Origin: Spirogloea muscicola
Lineage: Eukaryota; Streptophyta; Zygnematophyceae; Spirogloeales; Spirogloeaceae
NCBI GenBank assembly: GCA_009602725.1
Contig: WELB01000054.1
Location: 491,883-543,117, forward strand
Length of the DNA stretch: 51,235 nt
Direction: 5' to 3'
The translations under genes and the position numbers were made by a program. This document shows, in pieces, positions 42,142 through 51,235 of the stretch; positions within the stretch are counted from its first letter, which is position 1; each line of letters opens with the position of its first letter. The notes below the pieces were generated by a model, which searched no databases, had not been told where the DNA came from, and saw only the letters and a program-made list of their open reading frames with translations.

Positions 42142-45100
42142 ATGGCTCGCAAGTGGCCGCCGACGCTCGCCTTGGCTGCTGTGGCTGTGGCGAGCATCGT
42201 CGCTGCGGCGCTGGCACAGCCGACGAACCCGCCAGGTCTGCCACACTGGCACGGCTTCGTGGCATTGGCGGGCCATGGCGGGCTGCACGTCCCCAGTGAT
42301 GAGCACATCACTGAAGCACCATGACGGCCACGTGCTGTGCTTCATTCTTCTGACCAGCAGCCGCGCGAAGCTGGCTCACATCCCCATCACGGTGGCTCAC
42401 AAATGTGCAGGCTTCATCAGCATAGACTGCGGCCACGATTCTGGCAACTACCCTGTGGGCAACATCATTTGGCTAGATGATCAGGACTACACTGGTGGAA
42501 CGATTGGTCCTCTTATCAAGACGCCCACTGAGCAGGCGTTCATGGAGGCCACGATTCGTATCTTCCCAAGTGGCATAAAGGGCTGCTACAATATCCCCAT
42601 CTCCGAGCCCACTCGCTACTATGTGCGGCTCACCCATTGGTACAACAACTATGACTCTCTGGGCGCGCCTCCAATCTTCAACATTTCTCTTGGGAACACG
42701 TTTGTCTACCAGAATGTCATGGACGACGTTTCTATCAACACGCTAGAGTTCATATACAATGCCAACACGTCAGTGTACATCTGTCTGCTGAAGGTGTGCA
42801 TAAGCTGCTGTGTCGGATCACAACCTTTTGACTTGCCCTCCGTTCTGTCTCTCAGACAAGAGTGCGTGCATCCTTACACTGACATTGCTGTAGAAAGGCT
42901 GTGCTAAAGAACGTGTAAGGTGTCCCTCACAATCTCTAGACTTCAGGGCAACAGTGACAGAGCCAAGACTCACAGACAGAATTTCGTGACTGCCTATCGT
43001 TGGAGTGTCTGGGAAATTGTTGGGTCATTGTGTCATTGTTGCTTCTCCCATGTTGAGTGCGTCATGGAGCCCTAGAGTGCTCATCTGATGTCAGTCGCTT
43101 GCCTCTCTTCAGGTCAAAGAAGTTCCTGTCATCAGTGGTCTTGAGCTTCGCAACCTCACCTCTGCGAGCTACAACAATTCCGCTTACAGTGACCAGATAC
43201 TGTCCATGTGGTTTCGCTTGAATTGCGGGTCTGATATTTCCGATTCCAGTGGGGACGTCAAATATCCAAGTGACCCTCTGGATCGCATTTGGAGTCCCGA
43301 TGGCTCACAGTATGGGAATATCGACATCGAGCCAGCGGACGGGCTCGTTGCTTTGCATATTGCAAAGAACCTTACGGGCACTTTTGGCCCTCCAGATGAA
43401 ATTCCAGCGTTCATCATCAACACTGCGCGCTCTGTGGCTGAACCAGGCAAAAGCCTCAATTATACCTTCAATGATTTGAGCTCTCCTGCAACTTACATCA
43501 TATACCTCTATTTTGCCGAGATTGAGGAGGGAGTTGTGGCTGGTTCGCGCATCTTTGATGTACGGCTTAACGGGCAGACGGTGGCCAGTAAGTTGTTCTC
43601 ATACCATGGCCCTCTTCTCTGCAGCAAGTCTGCAGCAGGGAGAGAAAGAATACCCGCCCCTCAAATGTCGCAGATTTACTAAGCCTTTACTTGTACTAAA
43701 CCCAGCATGGAAGACTGGTGCAAAGCTTCTTACCCAAGCTCACAATTTGTCCAACATGCTCCTCTTATTGATTCTTAACCATTGGTCCTGAACAGTAGCC
43801 TTGTACTCGGTCAGGTGGCGTGGACATCTATGCCAGGGTGGGGAAGAATACGCTTTTTACCCTGTCTTTCACAGTCAGACTTGAAGAGCTCATGTTCATT
43901 GTCCTGGAGCTCAAACCCGTTGGAAAGTCGAAGCCTGTCATCAGTGGCATTGACCTTGAACAACTTGTCCCTTTGGCAAATACTACAAGCTCATCAGATG
44001 GTATGTTTGCTTGTCGGTCGTACTTCTTGATGTACTCTTGCAAGTTGGACTAGCCCCGTATTGCGCACTTGTTTCTTGCGGTCATTAAGTGCAACTCTGC
44101 AGCGCTCACACCCAAGGTTGATGTACATGAAGAAATCAACAACTTGGAGGCAATGCCTGTAGTTCGTCCCACCTGAACCAACCTTCTCGACCTGAAGATG
44201 CCAAGCTTGGCTGACCATCTTATTGACAACATCAGAAGAGAGAAGAGCACGAAGCAGTGACTGTCTAAGCTTATCCTTGATTCTTATCTCATGCAAGCAG
44301 CACAAGCGCTTCAGGATGCATATATCACATGGAGTAAGCCTGCACAGTTGCAAGATTGGATGGGTGATCCATGTGAACCTTACCCCTGGTCGGGCGTTTC
44401 TTGCAACTTCAGCACGACTCCTTATAGCGTCAATGGCCTGTGAGTTCAGCCGTTTGTTGCCAGGCCCTTCGCTACAGTAGCTACTAAGCCAAGCTTTGCA
44501 GCTTTGCACTGGTGCTTCTGGTGCCTGCTTTTTCTTCTGGATCAAGTCACTGGTCGAGGACCTCTGACATCTCAATTCTGGAGGGTTTTGCTACCTATGG
44601 AGGTAGAAATAGCAAGAGCTTCAGCCCTGACTTTTAAATTCTTGGACGCAAAACAGGAATCTCAGCAGCTACAATCTAAGCGGCAGCGTTCCCCCTGCAC
44701 TTGCAAACTTGACTCAGCTGAAGAGCCTGTGAGTTCTCCACCACATCGGTTCTTTCACCCATGAAGTGCTCATACATTCTTAAGCAGTTGGTGATAGATC
44801 AATCAGGCACTTTATGCTTCTGCCGTGCTGTGCTTTGCTTCATATACAGCAGGCAAATTTCACACGTGCAAGTAGCTGCATCTCGTCACATCTTCTGACC
44901 TTCTTGCACCTAAATGTTGGTGCATCAGCTCTCTTGATAACAACTACCTCAATGGACCTATTCCCGGAGCTCTTGGTAGCTTACCACAGCTGAAGACTCT
45001 GTAAGCTGAACCTTGGCCTCCTGCTTAGGCTCTCATTTGCCCATCATGATCTTTTTCCAGGGCCGTTGATTAGTTGTTGTCACGGTGTTCTAGGTGGTGG

Positions 45101-48099
45101 CTCCACATACTCATCAGGAAGCTGCAGGTTGTAGGAGCTAAAGCAGAGGCTAGGCAAGCCAGAAGCTATGTCTGCAGATACAAACTTGATCCCAGTCTCC
45201 CTTATGTGTTGTTTTGGCAACATGCAGCGAGCTGCAAAACAATGCATTGACTGGCCCAGTCCCTCCGGAGCTCTTCACCTCGAAAAGCTTGACAAGAATG
45301 TGAGTGGGAAGAGGTCAAGGGAGACAATAGCAGTCACATTGGCAATGAATTTGATTAGCTGGCAGATTTTCCCAGTATTCTGTGTGATCAGCAAAGCTGT
45401 TGCTGTTGTCAGGCATTAGGGTGGCTCACTTCATGCATTGTTGATTTGACGACGCAGAGATCTCAGCAACAACCGCCTCAATGGCTCAGTTACAAATAGG
45501 AGCAATCCTGGTGTCACTGTCTTGTAAGCACTAAAGTGACCTCCACTGTCCAATATGTGATGCTCGTGCATGTATGATAACAGTGTCACCTCATGACTTG
45601 TATCCTGCAATATGTCAAACTACTACTTCTATAGTCTTGACAATTTGGAATTTGATTGTCATCCAGGCTCGATGGAAATGCTGGGCTTTGCTCGACAGTA
45701 GCAGGATACAACCTGCAGAATTGCAGTGCCACACCTTCTGGAAGTCCTCCCATGGTGGCACCAACCAGCAGCAAGAGCAGCAACACCGCTGTCATCGCAG
45801 GAGTTGTATGTGGTGGCCTTGCTGTGTTTGCTATCCTCTGTGGAGCCATCATCGTCTGGCTTCTTCGCACGAAGAAGAATCGCAACATGTCGAGTGTCAT
45901 TGGATCGTCATCTCCTGGCACAAGTACACTCTTTGGATCCAAGCTCCTGGATGCTGTTGCTCCTCATGGCTCGAGTTGCTACGTTAGAAGGGACTTGACT
46001 TGGGAGTGGAATGCTGTTGCAGGCTGACAGCTTGGTTGTACATGCTGTTGACTCGTAGTTGACAGTCAATGCGATGAATCTTTTCATGATTTCTTCCATC
46101 CCTCTGCTCTTTGCTCCCGTACTTGCATGAATTGCTCTTTGAACCCCAGCATACCCCAGTGAAGTTAGTTTAGGATAGAGTGCTCATGCCATGTTCAAAC
46201 CTGCTCACTAGCATTACGTCTTACTGGCTAATTTGTTGTGCCAATCCATCGCTGCAACAGCTGAATGGGAGAAGCCCAAGGAAGGCCTTGTCATTCCCAA
46301 CGGGCCCGGAGGTATGATTGCTGCCGTCAAGGGTGGTCACATGGCGCGCCAATTTTGCCTTGAGGAAATGAATGTGGCGGCAGGAGGGTTCATGCCAATC
46401 AATCAAATAGGAGTTGGTGGATTTGGAGGCGTCTGGAAAGGCACTCTCCCAGACGGCACTGTGGTTGCTATCAAGAAACGCTCTGGCAACTCTATGCAAG
46501 GCCAGAAGGAGTTCTACAATGAGGTAGGCATTGTGAATCCTGAGCTACTAAACTAATGTCTGCGCCAGTTGTGCAGATTAAGAAATTACGCATGCTGACA
46601 GTGAGGACCTGAAAGCAATTATTATTTCGCCGTGCAGGTGGAGCTTCTTTCACGTGTCCATCACAGACATCTGGTGAGCTTGATGGGCTTCTGCAATGAG
46701 AATGAACAGCAGATTTTGGTCTACGAATACATGTCATTTGGGACAGTGCGTGACCATCTGTATGGTAAGTGGGCCTGCTCAGTCCAGCAAGGCTATAATG
46801 CTTCTGAGACCTTCATTGCTTGTCTCAATCTTCATGTGCATTATGCTCATAAGATTGTTAGTGCAGTCAATCATAAGAGTGACCTACAGACTGAGGCCAC
46901 ACAAGAGTGACCTACAGACTGAGGCCACACATATCCCTGTATCTTTGGCAGATAATGCCAGTAATCCTCTGGGTCAGCTGGAGTGGAGTCAACGTCTCAA
47001 CATTGCACTCGGCGCTGCCAAAGGTGTGTCTTGTAGCTGGATCTTTTCTTCCCATAGGATGCAAGCACTAACAATTTAAGAGATTCCTGGTGCCTAACAG
47101 GTTTGTACCTTTTTGTTGCCATGTTACTAGTGATCATGTTCTGTTGCTGTATTGGCCAGGCATTGAGTACCTGCACACTGGGAGCAACCCTTCAATCATT
47201 CATCGCGATATCAAGACGAGCAACATCTTGTTGGATGACAAGCTGGTAGCTAAGGTTGCTGATTTTGGTCTGTCAAAGACCGGACCTAATGAAGAAGGTG
47301 GACAAACGCACGTCTCCACAATGGTCAAAGGCACAGCTGGCTACCTTGACCCCGAGTAAGCCCCGTATGACGTTCCCTGTAGCTGAATGCAGCTGCCCAG
47401 GATACTCTCATATGTTTGTCGTGTCTCCATACATCCTGGATGATCATTGTCCAGAAGTACTTATGTCACAGCCCAATGCAGCTGCCAAGAGCAAAACCTA
47501 TTGTATTTTGTACTTCTTACACATGGATTGTGACCGTACAAGCATGCTATGCACTGTCACTGACCTCGGACGCAATTCTGCAGGTACTACACCATCCAGC
47601 AGTTGACCGATAAAAGCGATGTCTACAGCTTCGGCGTGGTGCTCCTTGAACTCATAACTGGCCGTGAGCCCATAAATCTAAACAGGCCTCGTCCGGAGTG
47701 GAGTTTGGTGGAATGGGTGAGCTCTTTGAGCAACCTTTCACAACTGTTGACACATACTTATCTCTCCATCACACTCACACTCACACTCACCACACTCATC
47801 ACACCCACTGTATTGTGCAGGCTCGTCCAAACTTGCAAAAAGGCAATCTCAAGGGCATCGTTGACCCAACACTCGGAGAGGACTACTCTTTGGAAGCAAT
47901 GTGGAAGGTAGCAGAAGTAGGCATCATGTGCGTGGAGCCTGTGGGAGACAATCGGCCATCAATGAGCGACGTTGTGAAGGAGCTGAAAGAAGCTGCCTCT
48001 ATTGAGCTTGGAGGCAACCGCAGCAGAGGCACCTCCAACGTCACCTTCTCAGACTCGGCAGCTTCTGACCCCGAAGTGATTGTTGTGGAGGCGAGGTGA
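42142..48099 (+). CDS. Malectin-like LRR receptor protein kinase
   Basis: Sixteen exons: 42142-42235, 42411-42793, 43113-43587, 43815-44000, 44301-44439, 44657-44728, 44929-45000, 45228-45299, 45458-45523, 45667-45923, 46261-46523, 46638-46764, 46952-47023, 47160-47355, 47584-47716, 47821-48099; 961 residues. Signal peptide 1-24. Malectin-like region about 32-380 ([28 protein letters not shown]). A DW.GDPCEP.PW.GV.C motif follows near 405-415. LRRs occupy three 72-base exons ([35 protein letters not shown]). TM about 560-585. Kinase: GVGGFG from 653, lysine 677 (VAIKK), HRDIKTSN (D776), VADFGLSK (D794), GTAGYLDPE. All catalytic residues are present, so it should be active. This is the LRR-I/malectin architecture, perceiving extracellular carbohydrate or peptide cues at the plasma membrane. 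The exon 10 donor (gtacac) is the least certain junction. Confidence 0.93.
46875..46930 (+). repeat. Perfect 28-base tandem duplication inside a kinase-gene intron
   Basis: The unit runs 46875-46902 and repeats without change at 46903-46930 (starts aagagtgacctacagactga). It lies in the intron between exons 12 and 13, ending about 20 bases before the acceptor at 46951. Its perfection suggests a very recent duplication or an assembly slip. It does not alter the coding sequence. Confidence 0.9.
47766..47812 (+). repeat. (ACTC)n-like microsatellite in the last kinase intron
   Basis: A run of catcacactcacactcacac type repeats lies just before the last acceptor (47820) and supplies its pyrimidine/adenine tract. 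Length variation could affect splicing of the final kinase exon. Confidence 0.75.
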
Positions 48100-48640
48100 T
48101 GAGCCATCTAGGCATTGAGGTGCACACGTGCTGCATGCCAGGCGCGAGGCCTCACGAACCTCAAAGAGGCAAGAAGTTGGCCAGTCACCACCTAGGTGGT
48201 GGATGCATCTGCGGATGGTGCCTACTTTGATGAGCTTGCAGCTTTCGTCTTTGCGGTTCGTGAGACTTCCAGATTGGCCTTATTGGCAAGATGTATATTA
48301 TTGCCCTTCCTTGTAGTCGCCTCTTTGATGCACTCTCCTGTGCATCAACACTATGTTCACTCGGCTTCGTTAAGGGGTTCTTAATTTATTAAAATCTTTG
48401 TCTCAACACTTGTCAGAAGTTTCCCATGGGCTGTTGAACTTTGAGAATGCATAGATCTGGTCTGCATCTGCTGCACCACTCCTTTCCAAGGGCTGCATTT
48501 TGAAAGGGCAGCAGCGCCATTTTGGTTGGTTACTATCACCCAAGCCTGGAGATATTAATAGAGAGTAGCGGAAGCCTCGATCATGCAGAGGAAGGTGCGT
48601 GGCGAAGCTGGATGCAAAGGCGCGGAGATGGAGCGCTAAT
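48100..48640. other. 3' flank of the receptor kinase gene
   Basis: No gene is supported. Probably 3' UTR and spacer; a ttaatttattaaaat stretch near 48381-48395 could serve poly(A) addition on either strand, which is only a guess. Confidence 0.4.
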
Positions 48641-49840
48641 TGGTGCTTTGGCGTAGCCCTTAGCAGCCCTCGCCCCTGCTGAAGAGCTGCTTCTACTTCC
48701 TCTTTGGCGTACTAGGATGCTTTGGTGTCCATCTCAATTTTCTATGCAGCGCGCGCCTTCTCTCTCTCTCTCTCTTGGCGTAGCTGGTCGAAGCGGCTAG
48801 CCGAGCAAGGGCCAGGCAGGGGCTGCGGGGCAGCGGCGGGGAGCAACGTGATCTGAGGAGCAGCGCCAATAGAGGGTGGTAGGGCGCAATGGCAGAAGGA
48901 ACAGCTCTGTCAATGTAAGGTGGCTGTGAGAAGTAAGCTCATCTGAAGGGAGCGAGGGCTGTGAGAGGCCAGCTCAAAGAAAGAAAGAATGTGGCTGCTA
49001 AATGAAAAGAGCGGCTGTAAAAAGCCAGCCAGATGCATACATGTATTCATAGCGGAGCCACAGGCTAGGTAGACTAAGCTAGGCTCAAAGGAGTGAACAA
49101 GGCCTGAAATAGAAAAGGACCGGAAGTCGGGCCGGGCCCGCGCAGGGCCGAGGTTGCCGGGCCAGGGCCGCGAGACTTTCAGATTGGAGAAGCCAGAGAA
49201 GAAGGTAGAGAGAAAGGCGCACGGTGCACTTTATGAGGCCAAGCCGAGCCAATTTCTATACGCAAATAGCGAAGGAATTGCAAAGGATGGGATGCAGAGG
49301 AGGCTCTTCCAGGAGAGTAAGAAAAGAGAAAGAATGTCTTGCCAACGGGGGCGACAGCTGTGAAGGCCAGCACAGAAGGTACTACTCCCAAAAAGCAAAG
49401 CAGTCTAACAGCCATGGCGTGGCTGTAGCCATCGCACGGCCATTGCCACAGCCCCCTTATGGTATAATCTCGCCTAAGAAGAAGTAGCTCTTATTAAAGA
49501 ACGAAGAGAGGCTGCTCTTCCAATTAGGGGGAGGGCTGTCAAAGGCCAGCCCACAAAGAATGAGAGAAGGCGCGCGGGCCGCATGAAATGAAAGAGAGGC
49601 CAATTCAAGCCAACACATTGTTCAGGCAGAGTCGAGTGCAAACTAAACAAGGCTACATAATACGGAGACCAATCCTAAGGTGCCACAAAGAAGGAGAGGC
49701 CAGCGTAAGAGGAAGTAGCAGCTCTTCAAAAGGGGGCGAGGGAAAGAGAGCTCTTCCCAAGTTGGGCCGATCGCTGTGAAAGGCCAGCCCGAGAGAGAGA
49801 GAGAGCCCAAGAAGAAGTGGCACTCCCAAGAGAGAGAGAG
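48640..49840. repeat. Retroelement remnant cluster with many stem-loop copies
   Basis: Stem-loops near 48660 (reverse), 48957, 49010, 49357, 49531 and 49775. Third copy of the dispersed 120-base repeat at about 48990-49085 (gccagccagatgcatacatg). 3' UTR copy at about 49564-49675 (gaaggcgcgcgggccgcatg). ctctct/gagaga runs at about 48756 and 49793. All coding frames are lost. Confidence 0.65.
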
Positions 49841-49842
49841 AA

Positions 49843-50197
49843 GGCGCGCGGGGCGCATGAATTGAAAGGGAGGCCAATTCAAGCCAATACATTGTTCAGG
49901 CAGAGTCGAGTGCAGACTAAACAATGCTACATAATACGGAGACCTAATCTAAGGTACCTAAGATGACATTAGTACCCACGGGTGAGCACAAACAAATCTG
50001 ACAAGCTAACTTGGGGAGCTGACCAAAGGGACCCGCTAGACAGAGAGAAGGCGCGCGGGGCGCATGAATTGAAAGGGAGGCCAATTCAAGCCAATACATT
50101 GTTCAGGCAGAGTCGAGTGCAGACTAAACAATGCTACATAATACGGAGACCTAATCTAAGGTACCTAAGATGACATTAGTACCCACGGGTGAGCACA
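49843..50197 (-). repeat. Near-identical tandem pair of retroelement tails plus 3' UTR
   Basis: Two copies, about 49843-49986 and 50042-50197, run from gaaggcgcgcggggcgcatg to acccacgggtgagcacaaa. I see essentially no differences between them over about 145 bases. On the minus strand each is the C-terminal codons ending LTRGY-stop followed by the 3' UTR. The fidelity contrasts with the decay of other copies, so one is probably a recent local duplication. Confidence 0.82.
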
Positions 50198-50199
50198 AA

Positions 50200-50964
50200 G
50201 CTAGACGAGAAGTGAAGTTTTTCTACCGTAAGGTAAGCCAGCGGCTCCGCAAGTGGCGAGTGCAAATGGTGCCCCTGGGAAGTAAAGAAGCAGCTCGCAC
50301 AGGTGGGCCGGGGGACTGTGGAAGGCCAGCCAACAGAAGTACGGACGAGGTCCAGTACCGGAGTCGGGGAGCAAGCCCGAGATGAAGTGGGAACAGCCCA
50401 GGAAGAGAGCAGAGAGAAGGGGAGGAAAAATTCGTGTATTTGAAACAAACGAGGAGGAAAACGACAGGCCCAGGAACAGCTCGAGAACAGCCGAGGACGA
50501 GCGGACACGGGAGGGCACGCGGCGCCAGGGGCCCCTGACCGGCTTGCGGCGGCGGCGGGCCACGGCGGATGCAGGAAAGCTCTTCCAATGTAAGGAGACG
50601 GCTGTGAGCGGCCAGTTCGACGGGATGATGTGCAACAAGGGAGCATCTTGCCAAGGAATGCGTGTGTATCAAGAGATGGAGGGCCATATGTGGCCAAGTA
50701 CAAAGGCAAGCACATTGACAAGGGGGCGAGGGGTGTGAAAGCAAGTGGCTCTCCTAATGGGGGCTGTGACAAGCCAGCCCGAGAGCACAAGGGTCTTCTG
50801 AAAAAGAAGAAGGGCTCGCCCATTGAGAATATGGGCTGGAACAGCCAGCCCAAAAAAGAATGAACGGAGTACAAGAAGAGGGGGGGGGAAGCCAGGCGAA
50901 GCCCTAAGGCGAAGCAGCAGAAATGACAAGCACACAAGAAAAAACAAAGCAGCTACTAACCACT
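50200..50964. repeat. Stem-loop-rich debris
   Basis: Stem-loop variants near 50311, 50600, 50762 (gggggctgtgacaagccagc) and 50834 (gggctggaacagccagccc). The last is preceded by ggctcgcccattgagaatat, the companion word of the second stem-loop subtype. Long frames on both strands here are out of phase with each other and show no domain. Confidence 0.6.
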
Positions 50965-51094
50965 CAGTAACCCCTGCTAAGCAGGCGCAGGTCGGAGAGG
51001 CTATGCTCCTGGAAGTATGTCCCCTGGCCAGAGCCAGAGGCAGCAGCAAGGGCTCGGCCACAAAAGGGGCTGAAAGGGGCCGCAAGGCGCACAT
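50965..51094 (-). mobile_element. Retroelement C-terminal tail
   Basis: The minus strand reads GRALAAASGSGQGTYFQEHS then LSDLRLLSRGY-stop, the same subfamily as 16947-17311 and 39518-39587. Upstream coding sequence ends abruptly near 51080, where GC-rich sequence takes over. Confidence 0.75.
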
Positions 51095-51235
51095 GGCCAG
51101 GACACTCGATCGCCATGGATGGGGCGCCGCCGACGATGGCGCTGGTGGGACGGGGCCGGCCGGCTGGCTGGCTGGCTGGTGGCTGGGCTCGCTGGCGGCC
51201 GCCGCCCGCCGGGCGCGCCGCGAGATCCGCCCCCC
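51095..51235. other. GC island at the window edge, possible gene start
   Basis: Strongly GC-rich, with a (ggct)n run at about 51162-51178 and an ATG at 51116 opening a frame that continues to the edge. In this window such islands directly follow retroelement tails and begin genes, so a gene may start here. The frame is too short and low in complexity to identify. Confidence 0.3.

Noticed and set aside
47603-47911. Intron read-through ORF with LTLTLT repeats in the kinase gene
   Set aside because: It is a translation of the (ACTC)n microsatellite in the last intron; the true exon starts at 47821 in another frame.

Overview
This window is nuclear DNA from a green-lineage eukaryote. All identifiable genes have many short GT-AG introns, typically 100-250 bases. 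The gene set is plant-like: an ARGONAUTE, a U-box/ARM ubiquitin ligase, a malectin-like LRR receptor kinase, a Mediator subunit MED31, a V-ATPase subunit E and a Ure2p/YfcG-type glutathione transferase. Most genes start in a GC-rich island that often carries a (CCG)n run. Together with the retroelement load this suggests a streptophyte (a streptophyte alga or early-diverging land plant). The species cannot be named from sequence alone.

Layout. 0-12.4 kb: three small secreted cysteine-rich genes, SCR-A (minus, 2.2-3.5 kb), SCR-B (plus, 6.1-7.5 kb) and SCR-C (plus, 9.8-10.9 kb). They share intron phases and the spacing C-x17-C-x7/8-CC-x21..27-C-x22-C, and I do not recognise the family. 12.8-14.5 kb: glutathione transferase-like gene. 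14.9-17.7 kb: decayed retroelement cluster. 17.9-24.2 kb: 19-exon ARGONAUTE with all four catalytic positions. 24.9-26.3 kb (minus): MED31. 26.4-27.7 kb: poly(T), an N gap and retroelement pieces filling the spacer between divergent MED31 and VHA-E. 28.0-29.4 kb: V-ATPase subunit E. 30.6-34.2 kb (minus): U-box/ARM protein. 34.6-42 kb: retroelement pieces, a GC island without a gene, and an intronless fragment of a giant-virus-like MutS at 37.0-37.7 kb. 42.1-48.1 kb: 16-exon receptor kinase. 48.6-51.1 kb: another dense retroelement cluster.

One non-LTR retroelement family dominates the repeats. Copies keep only the 3' end: a C-x-C...H...C motif, a PD-(D/E)XK-like endonuclease domain and a C-terminus reading L(S)DL..L(T/S)RGY-stop. 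A roughly 130-base 3' UTR follows. A short stem-loop motif (GGGCTG...CAGCCC) recurs about 30 times on both strands around these remnants. Many tails sit just upstream of gene GC islands.

Spliced models were built by hand. For every main gene the exon lengths sum to a multiple of three and the phases agree across all junctions, which is the main support for the coordinates.
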